64,000 bases of DNA from Micromonospora sp. WMMD1128. Its GTDB lineage: Bacteria > Actinomycetota > Actinomycetes > Mycobacteriales > Micromonosporaceae. Location of the stretch: positions 496,001 through 560,000 of the forward strand of contig NZ_CP114902.1 of NCBI RefSeq assembly GCF_027497235.1. The letters run 5' to 3'. A model generated the notes under the pieces. The model was not told where the DNA came from and did not search any database. It saw only the letters and a program-made list of their open reading frames with translations. Of the stretch, positions 9,745 to 18,367 are shown piece by piece; the stretch's first letter is position 1, and each line of letters opens with the position of its first letter. Both the position numbers and the translations under genes were made by a program.

Positions 9745-9783
9745 GTCGGGCCCGGCATCCCCTCGCGGGGTGCCGGGCCCGAC
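9745..9783 (+). terminator. Strong hairpin between rplQ and truA
   Basis: The arm GTCGGGCCCGGCATCCCC pairs with GGGGTGCCGGGCCCGAC around a 4-nt loop, giving a 17-bp stem with a one-base bulge. It ends the ribosomal operon or attenuates transcription into truA, which begins 20 nt later. Confidence 0.75.
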
Positions 9784-9803
9784 GCCGTCAACGGAGGTAC
9801 GAG

Positions 9804-10637
9804 GTGGACGAGCGGACCCGGCTGCGGCTGGACGTCTCGTACGACGGCACCGACTTCTCCGGTTGGGCCCCGCAGCCCACCCGGCGCACGGTGGCCGGGG
9901 TGCTCATGCAGACGCTCGATCTGGTCCTCGGCACGGGTACGGCCACCGGCCTGACCGTGGCCGGTCGCACCGACGCCGGGGTGCACGCCACCGGGCAGGT
10001 CTGCCACCTCGACCTGCCGACCGAGGTGTGGCGCGCGCACGAGGGGCGGCTGCTGCGCCGGCTGGCCCGGCTCCTGCCCACGGACGCCCGGGTCCGCGCG
10101 ATGACCGAGGTGCCGGCCGACTTCGACGCCCGGTTCTCGGCCACCTTCCGCCGTTACGAGTACCGGGTCACCGACGCGCCCTGGGGCGCCGAGCCGCTGC
10201 GCCGGCGGGACACCCTGGCCTGGCCGAAGCCGCTGGACCTGACGGCGTTGAACGAGGCCGCGGCCGGTCTGGTCGGCGAGCACGACTTCGCCGCGTACTG
10301 CCGGCGCAAGGAGAACGCCACCACGCTGCGCGAGGTGACCCGGCTGGACTGGCGGCGCGACCCGGACGGCATCCTGGTCGCCACCGTGCAGGCCGACGCG
10401 TTCTGCCAGAACATGGTGCGCAGCCTGGTCGGCGCCATGCTCGTCGCCGGCGACGGGCGGCGGCCGGTCCACTGGCCGGCCGGCCTGCTGACCCGCCGGG
10501 AACGGTCGAGCGAGGTCACCGTGGCGCCCGCGCACGGCCTGGCCCTGGTCGAGGTGGGTTACCCCACCGATCCGGCCGGGTACGCCCGCCGCGCCGATCT
10601 CACCCGCCGGCTGCGGGTCCCGGTCGCCGAGGGCTGA
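9804..10637 (+). CDS. truA: tRNA pseudouridine(38-40) synthase TruA
   Basis: Converts uridines 38-40 of the tRNA anticodon arm to pseudouridine. From GTG 9804 the protein has 277 residues. The catalytic aspartate is D57 in AGRTDAGVHA. Further family motifs are RLDVSYDGTDFSGWAPQP near the N-terminus and FCQNMVRSLVGAML near the C-terminus. GTG 9804 is preceded by CGGAGG. The gene conventionally follows rplQ. In many actinobacteria rplM is close downstream, but here an accessory block intervenes. Confidence 0.95.
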   Translation: MDERTRLRLDVSYDGTDFSGWAPQPTRRTVAGVLMQTLDLVLGTGTATGLTVAGRTDAGVHATGQVCHLDLPTEVWRAHEGRLLRRLARLLPTDARVRAMTEVPADFDARFSATFRRYEYRVTDAPWGAEPLRRRDTLAWPKPLDLTALNEAAAGLVGEHDFAAYCRRKENATTLREVTRLDWRRDPDGILVATVQADAFCQNMVRSLVGAMLVAGDGRRPVHWPAGLLTRRERSSEVTVAPAHGLALVEVGYPTDPAGYARRADLTRRLRVPVAEG

Positions 10638-10644
10638 GCCCGCC

Positions 10645-10694
10645 GCCGGCCGAGCGGCCCGCCACCGGATCAGGTGACGGGCCGCTCGGCCGGC
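10645..10694. terminator. Bidirectional hairpin between convergent truA and membrane protein
   Basis: A perfect 17-bp inverted repeat (GCCGGCCGAGCGGCCCG and its complement) with a 16-nt loop lies between two convergent genes. It probably serves both strands. Confidence 0.75.
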
Positions 10695-10699
10695 GCGGG

Positions 10700-11851
10700 T
10701 CAGTCGTCCGAGCCCTGCTGGCCAGCGCTGTCGTCGGGGTCGTCGGTGGGTTGGCCGGCCGTACCGCCGGAGGCCCGGCGTTCCAGCACCCCCCGGTTGA
10801 GGTGCAGCTCGATCAGGTCGTACATGATCTCGCGAGCGGTCGCGTCGTCGGTCGGGATCCGCTCCCCGTCGGTGCGGGTGACCAGGCAGAAGGCGAGGTA
10901 GTGGCCGCGTACCTGCCAGCCGACGCGGGCGGCGGCCTTCTCCACCACCTCGGTGTCCTCGCCCGCGGCCATCCCCCGGAACCGCCCCTGCCGGTCGTCG
11001 AGCAGCGGCCGGAGCCGGTCGCGTACCCGTTGGGCGCTGGCCAGGTCGGTCAGGTTGAACAGTCCGGCGGTGAGCAGGTGGTCGCCGTCGGGGGAGCGGA
11101 GCGTGCCCCGGACGACCTGGTTGCAGCCGAGTCGCGTCAGCAGGTCGGCGATCTCGCCGGTGGCCGACACCGCGCAGTTCGTACTCGCCTGGGTCTTGAG
11201 CACCTGGTAGGCGGGCTTGCCGTCGGTGATCACCAGTTGCTTGCCGGGGAAGAGTTCCTTGGTGGTGAGCGCCGCCTGGTCGGTGTCCCGGGAGTCCAGG
11301 TCGGACCGGTCGGGCCTGTTCGGGTCGGCCTCGCCCGGCGGGGTGGTCGGCGCGCTGGCCGGTGGCGTGGTGGCCCGGTCGTCGAGCAGCGCCGCCACGG
11401 CCAGCCCGGTGAGCGAGAGCAGGAGCAGCACGGCCGCGCCCCCGATCAGCGTCCGCCAGAGGCCGCCGCCGCGTCGGTCGACCCGTCGGCCGCGGGGCAG
11501 CTCGGACACGTTCGTGGCGCGGAAGGACGGGCTGGCCGGGATCGGCACGGTGGGCCGTGCGGTGGCCGCCGGTACCGGCTGCGGCACCGGTGGCGCGGGC
11601 TGCGGAACCGGAGCGGGCGCCGGCGGCGGCGCGGGTCGGCCCGGCGTCGGGGCGGGCGGCGCGGGGGCGGGCGCGCGGGCGGCGTCGGGGGCCGGGCCGG
11701 CGCCTCGGGCCGGCGGCAGCGACGGCGTGGGGAATCGGGAGGGCGACGGGCCCGCCGGCGGCGGCGTCGGGGTCGCGGGCCCGGTCGGGGCCGACCCGGG
11801 CTGCGGGTACTCCAGGAAGGCGTCCTCATCGGACTCGTACCGATACACCAT
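10700..11851 (-). CDS. Pro-rich single-pass membrane protein, unknown function
   Basis: A 383-residue protein not recognised as a named family. Residues 20-110 are Pro/Ala-rich and presumably cytoplasmic. A basic stretch (GRRVDRRGGG) precedes one transmembrane helix at about 132-156. The external part of about 225 residues has two cysteines near its start (CAVSATGEIADLLTRLGC), a likely disulfide. The start ATG is 7 nt downstream of a TACTCT box on this strand. It faces truA convergently and is divergent from the methyltransferase gene. Confidence 0.8.
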   Translation of the reverse strand: MVYRYESDEDAFLEYPQPGSAPTGPATPTPPPAGPSPSRFPTPSLPPARGAGPAPDAARAPAPAPPAPTPGRPAPPPAPAPVPQPAPPVPQPVPAATARPTVPIPASPSFRATNVSELPRGRRVDRRGGGLWRTLIGGAAVLLLLSLTGLAVAALLDDRATTPPASAPTTPPGEADPNRPDRSDLDSRDTDQAALTTKELFPGKQLVITDGKPAYQVLKTQASTNCAVSATGEIADLLTRLGCNQVVRGTLRSPDGDHLLTAGLFNLTDLASAQRVRDRLRPLLDDRQGRFRGMAAGEDTEVVEKAAARVGWQVRGHYLAFCLVTRTDGERIPTDDATAREIMYDLIELHLNRGVLERRASGGTAGQPTDDPDDSAGQQGSDD

Positions 11852-11858
11852 GCGAGAT

Positions 11859-11864
11859 AGAGTA
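11859..11864 (-). promoter_or_regulatory. Leaderless-type -10 box for the Pro-rich membrane protein
   Basis: TACTCT reads on the minus strand exactly 7 nt before the ATG, so transcription would begin at or next to the start codon. Confidence 0.5.
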
Positions 11865-11958
11865 GGGCCGATTGTCCCTTTCAGGGGGAATATCGGGAAA
11901 TTCCGGCAGAGTGGCGTGCGCCGACGGCCCCTCGCCCGGCCGGTGCGAGAATGCCGGC

Positions 11959-12564
11959 GTGACCGGCGACCACTACTTCACCGCTGAACCCGCCACCCCG
12001 GCCCGCCCGCGCGAGGTCGAGTTCTCCGTCGCCGGGCGCGACTACGCCCTCAGCTCGGCCAGCGGCGTCTTCTCCGCCGACCGGCTCGACCCCGGCACCG
12101 CCGTGCTGCTGCGCAAGGCCGACCTGCCGGGCCCCGACGTCACCGGCCCGCTGCTCGACATCGGCTGCGGTTTCGGCCCGATCACCTGCGTCCTGGCCAC
12201 CGTCGCGCCGACCGCCACCGTCTGGGCGGTCGACGTCAACGAACGGGCCCGCGCCCTCACCACCGCCAACGCCGACCGGATCGGCGCCGCCGACCGGGTC
12301 CGGGCCGTCGCCCCCGACCAACTGCCGCCGGACGTCACGTTCGCCCAGATCTGGTCCAACCCGCCGATCCACATCGGCAAGGCGGAACTGCACGACCTGC
12401 TGTTGCGCTGGCTGCCTCGGCTCACCCCGGACGGCGTGGCCTGGCTGGTCGTCGCCCGCCACCTCGGCGGCGACTCGCTGCACCGCTGGCTCGTCGAGCA
12501 GGGATGGCGGGTCGAGCGGCACGCCAGCCAGAAGGGCTACCGGGTGCTCCGGGTCACCCGGTAA
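11959..12564 (+). CDS. Class I SAM methyltransferase, RsmC-like
   Basis: A 201-residue methyltransferase. SAM motif I is LLDIGCGFGPITCVLA, the acidic motif II is VWAVDVNERA, and the catalytic motif IV is SNPPIHIGK. The NPP-I/F form marks RsmC/RlmG-type rRNA guanine-N2 methyltransferases. It corresponds to the single catalytic domain only, as in most actinobacterial versions. Start GTG 11959 was chosen because the fold begins soon after (DHYFTAEP). The ABC-F gene follows after 41 nt, so a ribosome-related role for both is plausible but inferred. Confidence 0.85.
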   Translation: MTGDHYFTAEPATPARPREVEFSVAGRDYALSSASGVFSADRLDPGTAVLLRKADLPGPDVTGPLLDIGCGFGPITCVLATVAPTATVWAVDVNERARALTTANADRIGAADRVRAVAPDQLPPDVTFAQIWSNPPIHIGKAELHDLLLRWLPRLTPDGVAWLVVARHLGGDSLHRWLVEQGWRVERHASQKGYRVLRVTR

Positions 12565-12605
12565 TCGGGTGTCGCCCGCACCACTGCCTCGGGCAGGATG
12601 CCCGG

Positions 12606-14285
12606 GTGGGATACGTGGACGTGGCAGGGGTCGGGCACATCCTCCCGGACGGGCGGCAGCTGTTCGGCGAGGTGTCGTTCCGGGTCGGTGAGGGCGCCAA
12701 GGTGGCGCTCGTCGGCCCCAACGGCGCCGGCAAGACGACCCTGCTCCGGATGGTCGCCGGCGACCTGCCGGTGCGCAGCGGCGCGATCGCCCGCTCCGGC
12801 GGCCTGGGCGTGATGCGGCAGTTCATCGGCATGATCGGCGACGAGTCGACACTCGCCGACCTGGCCCTGTCGCTCGCCCCGCCGGCGCTGCGCGACGCCG
12901 GGCGCCGGCTCGTCGAGACCGAGGCGGCCATGCGCACGGCCGAGGTCCGCGGCAAGTACAGCTCCGCCGCCGGCAAGGCCCAGCTCGCGTACGCCGACGC
13001 GCTCGCCGCCTGGGGTGAGAGCGGCGGGTACGACGCCGAGGTGCTCTTCGACACCGTCACCACGATCGTGCTGGACCTGCCGTGGGACGACGCCCGCGAC
13101 CGGCCGGTCCGGACCCTCTCCGGCGGCCAGCAGAAACGCTTCGCCCTGGAGCTGCTGCTACGCGGCCCGGACGAGGTGCTGCTGCTCGACGAGCCGGACA
13201 ACTTCCTCGACGTGCCGGGCAAACGCTGGCTGGAGGCCCGGCTGCGCGAATCCGGCAAGTCGGTGCTCTACGTCTCGCACGACCGGGAGTTGCTGGCCCA
13301 GACCGCCGACCGGGTGGTGGCCGTGGAGGGCGGCAGCGCGTGGGTGCACCCCGGCGGCTTCGCGAGCTGGCACGAGGCGCGGGTGGCCCGGCACGCCCGC
13401 CTCGACGAGCTGCGCCGGCGCTGGGACGAGGAACACCAGAAGCTGCGCGAGCTGATGCTGATGTACAAGCAGAAGGCCGCGTACAACGACGGGCTGGCCT
13501 CCCGCTACCAGGCCGCGCAGACCCGGTTGCGCAAGTTCGAGGAGGCCGGGCCGCCGCCCGTACCCCCGAAGGACCAGGACATCCGGATGCGGCTGACCGG
13601 CGGGCGGACCGGCAAGCGCGCGGTGATCGCCGAGCAGCTCGAGCTGGACGGCCTGACCTATCCCTTCGACCTGGAGATCTGGTACGGCGACCGGGTCGCG
13701 GTGCTCGGCGCGAACGGGACCGGCAAGTCGCACTTCCTGCGGTTGCTGGCCCGCGGTGGCACCGACCCCGACCCGGGCAACACCCCCGTCGACGGCGCCG
13801 CCGCGCTCACGCCTGTCGCGCACGACGGTGTGGTCCGGCTCGGCGCCCGGGTCCGGCCCGGGCACTTCTCGCAGACCCACGACCGGCCGGAACTGATGGA
13901 GAAGACGCTCGTCGAGATCCTGTGGCGGGGCGACGAGCACCGGGCCGGCATGGACCGGCACGCGGCCATGGGGGTGTTGTCCCGCTACGAGCTGGCCGGG
14001 CAGGGCGACCAGCGGTTCGGCACGCTCTCCGGCGGCCAGCAGGCCCGCTTCCTGGTGCTGCTGCTGGAGCTGTCCGGGGCCACGCTGCTGCTGCTCGACG
14101 AGCCGACCGACAACCTCGACCTGGCCTCCGCCGAGGCGCTTGAAGCCGGCCTGACCGCGTTCGACGGCACGGTGATCGCGGTCACCCACGACAGGTGGTT
14201 CACCCGCACCTTCGACCGGTTCGTGCTGTTCCGCGGCGACGGGGACGTGGTGGAGACGCCGGAGCCGGTCTGGGACGTCGGGTGA
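12606..14285 (+). CDS. ABC-F family ATPase
   Basis: A 559-residue soluble protein with two ABC domains and no membrane segment. Domain 1 has Walker A GPNGAGKTT and signature LSGGQQKR, with Walker B LLLDEPDNFLD, a deviation from the usual EPTNHLD. A charged helical linker follows (KLRELMLMYKQKAAYN). Domain 2 has Walker A GANGTGKSH, signature LSGGQQAR and Walker B LLLDEPTDNLD. ABC-F proteins act on the ribosome in translation control or antibiotic protection; which applies here cannot be told. GTG 12606 was chosen because it directly precedes the first domain. Its stop overlaps the next gene's start. Confidence 0.92.
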   Translation: MGYVDVAGVGHILPDGRQLFGEVSFRVGEGAKVALVGPNGAGKTTLLRMVAGDLPVRSGAIARSGGLGVMRQFIGMIGDESTLADLALSLAPPALRDAGRRLVETEAAMRTAEVRGKYSSAAGKAQLAYADALAAWGESGGYDAEVLFDTVTTIVLDLPWDDARDRPVRTLSGGQQKRFALELLLRGPDEVLLLDEPDNFLDVPGKRWLEARLRESGKSVLYVSHDRELLAQTADRVVAVEGGSAWVHPGGFASWHEARVARHARLDELRRRWDEEHQKLRELMLMYKQKAAYNDGLASRYQAAQTRLRKFEEAGPPPVPPKDQDIRMRLTGGRTGKRAVIAEQLELDGLTYPFDLEIWYGDRVAVLGANGTGKSHFLRLLARGGTDPDPGNTPVDGAAALTPVAHDGVVRLGARVRPGHFSQTHDRPELMEKTLVEILWRGDEHRAGMDRHAAMGVLSRYELAGQGDQRFGTLSGGQQARFLVLLLELSGATLLLLDEPTDNLDLASAEALEAGLTAFDGTVIAVTHDRWFTRTFDRFVLFRGDGDVVETPEPVWDVG

Positions 14286-15079
14286 TCGACGCCGAGCTGG
14301 TCGACCGGCTCTGCGCGGTCGACGGCGTGGTCGCGGTGGCGCTCGGCGGCAGCCGGGCCCGCGGCGACCACCGGCCCGACTCCGACTGGGACGTCGGCCT
14401 CTACTACCGGGGTACGCCGGACGTGGCCGGGCTGCGGGCGGTCGCCGCCTCGATCGCCGACGGCCCGGCGGACCTCACCGCGCCCGGCGGCTGGGGGCCG
14501 TGGGTGGACGGCGGTGGCTGGCTGCGCGTCGGCGGGGTCGCGGTGGACTGGATCTACCGTGACCTGGACCGGGTACGCCAGGTCTGGGCCGACTGCCGGG
14601 CCGGCCGCTACACGGTGGCGACGCAGGCCGGGCACCCGCTCGGGTTCTACTCCCACGCGTACGCCGGGGAGGTGGCGCTCGGCCGGGTGCTCGGCGACCC
14701 GACCGGCGAGCTGACCGCGCTGCGGGCCGAGACCGTCGACTACCCACCGGCGCTCGGCGCGGCGCTTCTGGCCGGCGGATGGGAGACCGGCCTGCTGCTG
14801 GACGCCGCGGCCAAGGGCGCGACCTCCGGCGACGCCGGGTACGTGGCCGGCTGCCTGTTCCGGGCGGTCGGCGTGCTGGCACAGGCGCTGCACGGGCGGG
14901 CCGGCCGGTGGCTGGTCAACGAGAAAGGCATGATCACCTCCGCCGGCCGGTTGCCCGGTGCGCCGCCGGAGTTCGCCGGACGCGCGCAGGCGCTGCTCGG
15001 CGCGGTGGGGCGTACCCCGGCGGAGCTGTCGGCGACGGTGGCCGACGCCCGCGCGTTGGCTGTCGACGTGCTCGGCTGA
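14282..15079 (+). CDS. Nucleotidyltransferase-fold protein coupled to the ABC-F gene
   Basis: A 265-residue protein. The N-terminus shows the polymerase-beta nucleotidyltransferase motif: VALGGSRARGDHRPDSDWDVGL, i.e. GG-S-R-G followed by D-x-D within SDWDVG, with a third acidic site near VAVDWIYRD. The C-terminal half is helical. The arrangement resembles aminoglycoside or lincosamide nucleotidyltransferases, but the substrate is unknown. GTG 14282 overlaps the ABC-F stop (GTGA), so the two proteins are made together and may act together. Confidence 0.82.
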   Translation: MIDAELVDRLCAVDGVVAVALGGSRARGDHRPDSDWDVGLYYRGTPDVAGLRAVAASIADGPADLTAPGGWGPWVDGGGWLRVGGVAVDWIYRDLDRVRQVWADCRAGRYTVATQAGHPLGFYSHAYAGEVALGRVLGDPTGELTALRAETVDYPPALGAALLAGGWETGLLLDAAAKGATSGDAGYVAGCLFRAVGVLAQALHGRAGRWLVNEKGMITSAGRLPGAPPEFAGRAQALLGAVGRTPAELSATVADARALAVDVLG

Positions 15080-15100
15080 GCCGCCGTCGCCGGCCGGTGT

Positions 15101-15154
15101 GGGCCGGTGGCGCGGAATGGGCCGGTGGTGCGGGGTGGGCCGGTGGTGCGCTGT
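15101..15154 (+). repeat. Short tandem repeat, three units of 18 bp
   Basis: The core GGGCCGGTGG-T/C-GCG recurs at 15101, 15119 and 15137, an exact 18-bp period. It lies in the 276-bp gap between the nucleotidyltransferase and aldo/keto reductase genes. The rest of that gap shows nothing recognisable except the promoter box at 15343. Confidence 0.65.
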
Positions 15155-15342
15155 CGGGCCGGCGTTCCGGCGTCGGCCGGCGGGCTGGTGTGGCCGGTGG
15201 TGTCGGCGGGCGGGCTGGTGGGCCGGGGGCTGGCGGGGCTGGCGTCGGATGGAGGGTTCGACGTCCGGACGGTGGGTGGTGAGGCGGCTAGGAACTTGAT
15301 GTCGGGGATGACTCAGCTCGGCGATGGTCCGCTCGCCGGGCA

Positions 15343-15348
15343 TAGGGT
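15343..15348 (+). promoter_or_regulatory. Leaderless-type -10 box of the aldo/keto reductase
   Basis: TAGGGT lies exactly 7 nt before the GTG start at 15356, the spacing expected when transcription starts on the initiation codon. Confidence 0.55.
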
Positions 15349-15355
15349 GGATCTC

Positions 15356-16309
15356 GTGAGTGAGATGACCTATCGCCGGCTGGGCGACTCCGGGCTCGTG
15401 GTGTCCGTGGTCGGCATCGGCTGCAACAACTTCGGCCGCAAGCTCGACCTCGACGGCACCCGGGCGGTGGTGGACGCCGCGCTCGACGCCGGGATCAACT
15501 TCTTCGACACCGCCGACATCTACGGCGAGCCGCAGGGCGGCTCCGAGGAACTACTCGGCCAGGCGCTCAAGGGCCGCCGGGACGACGTGGTGGTCGCCAC
15601 CAAGTTCGGCATGGAGATGAACGGGGCGAACGGGCCGGACCACGGCGCCCGGGGCGCCCGCCGCTACATCGCCCGCGCGGTCGAGGCGTCGCTGCGCCGG
15701 CTCGGCACCGACCACATCGACCTCTACCAGATGCACGAACCCGACCCGGGCACGCCGATCGACGAGACGCTCGCCGCGCTCGACGACCTGGTGACCGCCG
15801 GCAAGGTGCGCTACCTCGGCAACTCCAACTTCGCCGGCTGGCAGATCGCCGACGCCGACTGGACCGCGTCGTCGGCGGGCCGCACCCGGTTCATCTCCGC
15901 GCAGAACCACTACTCGCTGCTGGAGCGGGGCGTGGAGGAGGAGATCATCCCGGCCTGCGAGCGGTTCGGCCTCGGCATGCTGCCGTTCTTCCCGCTCGCC
16001 AACGGGCTGCTCACCGGCAAGTACAAGCGGGGCCAGGAGCCCCCGGCGGGCAGCCGGCTCGCCGGCGGCGGCCGGTACGCCGAACGGCTGGCCGCAGCGC
16101 GTTGGGACACCATCGAGGCGATCGAGGCGTACGCGGCGGAGCGCGGGGTGAGCATGCTGAAGGTGGCCATCGGCGGACTCGCCGCCCGACCCGCGGTGAC
16201 TTCGGTGATCGCCGGCGCGACCACGCCCGAGCAGGTACGCGCCAACGCCGACGCCGGCACCTGGCAGCCCACCGCCGAGGACCTGAGCACCCTCGACGCC
16301 CTCCTCTAG
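15356..16309 (+). CDS. Aldo/keto reductase
   Basis: A 317-residue NADPH-dependent TIM-barrel oxidoreductase. The catalytic tetrad is recognisable: Asp in FFDTADIYG, Tyr in the same motif, Lys in VVATKFGM and His in LYQMHEPDP. The NADP-binding C-terminal segment includes VTSVIAGATTPEQVRANADA. GTG 15356 was chosen because it lies 7 nt after TAGGGT and just before MTYRRLGDSGLVVS; ATG 15365 is an alternative. The substrate is unknown. Confidence 0.9.
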   Translation: MSEMTYRRLGDSGLVVSVVGIGCNNFGRKLDLDGTRAVVDAALDAGINFFDTADIYGEPQGGSEELLGQALKGRRDDVVVATKFGMEMNGANGPDHGARGARRYIARAVEASLRRLGTDHIDLYQMHEPDPGTPIDETLAALDDLVTAGKVRYLGNSNFAGWQIADADWTASSAGRTRFISAQNHYSLLERGVEEEIIPACERFGLGMLPFFPLANGLLTGKYKRGQEPPAGSRLAGGGRYAERLAAARWDTIEAIEAYAAERGVSMLKVAIGGLAARPAVTSVIAGATTPEQVRANADAGTWQPTAEDLSTLDALL

Positions 16310-16350
16310 CCCTTCCCACCCGCGCTGCCCTCCCACCCGCGGCAACTCGT

Positions 16351-16444
16351 GAGTGGAACGTCATGGACGTCTCCGGGCGGTTTTGACGTCCATGGCGTTC
16401 CACTCGTGGGCGGAGACGCCGGTGAGTGGAACGCCAAGGACGTC
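16351..16444. repeat. GAGTGGAACG palindrome plus a third half-copy
   Basis: A 21-nt arm beginning GAGTGGAACG and ending GGACGTC (16351-16371) pairs with its complement at 16385-16405 across a 13-nt loop, with one mismatch. A third direct half-copy is at 16424-16444. It lies between the convergent aldo/keto reductase and DUF559 genes. It could be a terminator, but the third copy argues for a mobile palindromic repeat. It supplies the final codons of the DUF559 gene. Confidence 0.75.
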
Positions 16445-17515
16445 TGCGGGGCGGAGCCTGGCCAAGCCGCGAGACCACTCGGCACCGAAGTCAGCACGTG
16501 GGACGTGCGTCGGCGTGCTCGGGCCAGCACCGGCACAGCCGGCGCGGGGCCGGCCGTGCGGCGGTCCGGGGCCGGGCCGCGCGGCCGTGCGGCGGTGCGG
16601 GGTCAGCGGGGCCGGGTGGTGGCGCGGCGTTCCGTGAGGGCCTGGTGGACCAAAGGCGACCGTGGCCTCGGGGCGGCGCAGCACGTCGTCGGCGGTGAAC
16701 CGGAGGACGACCCACCCGGCCGAGCGGAGCGCGTTCAGGCGTGCCACATCCCGCCGGAACTGTGTCCGTTCCCGGTGGTGGTCGCCGTCGTACTCGACCG
16801 CGATGCGCAGCGCCGGCCAGGCCAGGTCGACCCGGGCCACGAAACGCCCGCCGTGGCGCACCTCGTGCTGGGCGGTCAGCGGGCCGAGACCGGCGTCGAG
16901 GAGGAGCAGCCGGAGCCGCGTCTCCATCGGAGACTCGCTCGCCGGCTCGGCCAGCGTCAGCACCTCGCGCAGCAGCGACGAGCCCGGCCAGCCCGGGCGT
17001 TCCGCGGCATAGGCGCGTAGCGCGGTCAGTTCCACCATCCGGCGACGCAGCAGCGCGTCGACGGCGACCAGCGCCTCCGCCCGGGGACCATGGCGACCGA
17101 GGTCGAATGCGGTGCGCAGCGCGGTGGTCACCGGCAGCCCGGCGAACCGGGTGCGATCCCGCTCGGACACGGGTGACCGCACGATCGACAGCCGGGGATG
17201 TGCGCGCAGCCGGGCGGTCGTCGGCAGGAGCACGGTCACCGGATCGCCCCGGGTGAGCAGGTCGACACCGAACAGCCAGGCGGCGCTTCGGCCGGCCACG
17301 GCGGCGCCGGGCGGTAGTCGCAGCGCGGCTGCGTCGCACCACATCCGGGGGTCGTCGGCGCGGTGGGCGTCCCGGTGCACGTACACGTCCGGCAGCAGGC
17401 GGACCCACGTCGGGCCGCGCAGCATCCGCCGCGTGATGCGTCCCTCGGCAACTGCTCGGCTGGCTCGGAACGGACACGCGGACAGGTCACGCGGGACGCG
17501 GGCGCGGGTCGACAT
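16361..17515 (-). CDS. AbiEi/DUF559-like protein with endonuclease-type C-terminal domain
   Basis: A 384-residue protein. The N-terminal part (residues 1-90) resembles the helix-turn-helix region of AbiEi-like antitoxins, with RAVAEGRITRRMLRGPTWVR. The region of about 215-290 is a DUF559 / very-short-patch-repair-like fold: VDLAWPALRIAVEYDGDHH, then RRDVARLNALRSAGWVVLRF. The last 30 residues (around DVLGVPLTG and EWNAMDVK) are encoded by the palindromic repeat and are probably not part of the original protein. The role is unknown; such genes are very common in Micromonosporaceae. Start ATG 17515 precedes the first helix. Confidence 0.75.
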   Translation of the reverse strand: MSTRARVPRDLSACPFRASRAVAEGRITRRMLRGPTWVRLLPDVYVHRDAHRADDPRMWCDAAALRLPPGAAVAGRSAAWLFGVDLLTRGDPVTVLLPTTARLRAHPRLSIVRSPVSERDRTRFAGLPVTTALRTAFDLGRHGPRAEALVAVDALLRRRMVELTALRAYAAERPGWPGSSLLREVLTLAEPASESPMETRLRLLLLDAGLGPLTAQHEVRHGGRFVARVDLAWPALRIAVEYDGDHHRERTQFRRDVARLNALRSAGWVVLRFTADDVLRRPEATVAFGPPGPHGTPRHHPAPLTPHRRTAARPGPGPPHGRPRAGCAGAGPSTPTHVPRADFGAEWSRGLARLRPADVLGVPLTGVSAHEWNAMDVKTARRRP

Positions 17516-17642
17516 CCGGACAGCGTGTCGTGCTGCGACGCCCACCCGCCGACCCGATCCGCCGAGTGGCGTGGTCCTGGGAAAAACGTCACCCGCTCTT
17601 CCGTACGGCCGGGGGAGCGTCGTACGGTAGGCCGCAAGTGAC

Positions 17643-17733
17643 CCACGGGAGCCCGGTGTGGACCGGGCTGAGAGGGGGGCTGCCAGCCCCCGACCGTCGA
17701 ACCTGATCCGGGTAATGCCGGCGCAGGGAGGAG
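17643..17733 (+). promoter_or_regulatory. TPP (THI-box) riboswitch
   Basis: It carries the conserved THI-box features: GGGAGCCCGG, CTGAGAG, then ACCTGATCCGGGTAATGCCGGCG and CAGGGAG. The last segment runs into GGAGGAG, the ribosome binding site of thiE 10 nt before its GTG. Binding of thiamin pyrophosphate should therefore mask the ribosome binding site, i.e. translational control. It heads the thiE-thiO-thiS-thiG-thiE2-thiD-thiC operon. Confidence 0.95.
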
Positions 17734-17740
17734 CGTTGCC

Positions 17741-18367
17741 GTGCCGTCCCTGGGACGACTGCATCTCATCACCGACACCCGACCGGGGCGGGATCCGCTC
17801 GCCGTGCTGCGTGCCGCCCTGCCGGTGGCGCGCGCCGACCTCGTCGTGCAGGTGCGCGTGACCGACGACGCCACCGACCGGGAGGCGTACGACCTGGCTC
17901 GTCGGGTGGTCGGGGCGTGCCTGCCGTACCGGGCGCGTTGCCTGGTCAATGACCGGTTGCACGTGGCGCTCGCGGTGGGCGCGGCCGGCGGTCACGTCGG
18001 GGCGGACGACCTGCCGGTGGCCGCCGCCCGTCGGGTGCTCGGCGCCGACGCGGTGCTCGGCGCGACCGCCCGGGAGCCGGGCGCCGCCCGCGCGGCTGTC
18101 GACGCCGGGGCGACCTACCTGGGCGTGGGCCCCTGCCACGCCACCACCACCAAGCCGGGCCTGCCCGCGCCGATCGGCCCGGACGGGGTACGCGCCGTCG
18201 CCGGGTCGGTGACCGTGCCGGTGATCGCCATCGGCGGGGTGACCGCCGCGTCGGTGCCGGCGTTGCGGGCGGCCGGCGCGTACGGGGTGGCGGTGGTGGG
18301 CGCGCTCAGCGGGGCGGCGGATCCCGCGCACACCACCGCCGAGTTGCTGCGGGCGCTGACGTGTTAA
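17741..18367 (+). CDS. thiE: Thiamine-phosphate synthase
   Basis: Joins HMP pyrophosphate and thiazole phosphate to thiamin phosphate. The TIM-barrel protein has 208 residues: LHLITDT at the N-terminus, CLVNDRLHVALAVGAAGGHVG in the middle, YLGVGPCHATTTKPG for phosphate/pyrophosphate binding and VIAIGGVTAASVPALRAAGA near the C-terminus. The GTG start at 17741 is right behind the TPP riboswitch. Its stop is followed by a short repeat that overlaps the start region of thiO. Confidence 0.92.
   Translation: MPSLGRLHLITDTRPGRDPLAVLRAALPVARADLVVQVRVTDDATDREAYDLARRVVGACLPYRARCLVNDRLHVALAVGAAGGHVGADDLPVAAARRVLGADAVLGATAREPGAARAAVDAGATYLGVGPCHATTTKPGLPAPIGPDGVRAVAGSVTVPVIAIGGVTAASVPALRAAGAYGVAVVGALSGAADPAHTTAELLRALTC

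Noticed and set aside
16351..16444. CRISPR-like repeats
   Set aside because: The repeats are palindromic, unequally spaced, partly inverted and lack spacers of uniform length. No cas genes are present anywhere in the window.
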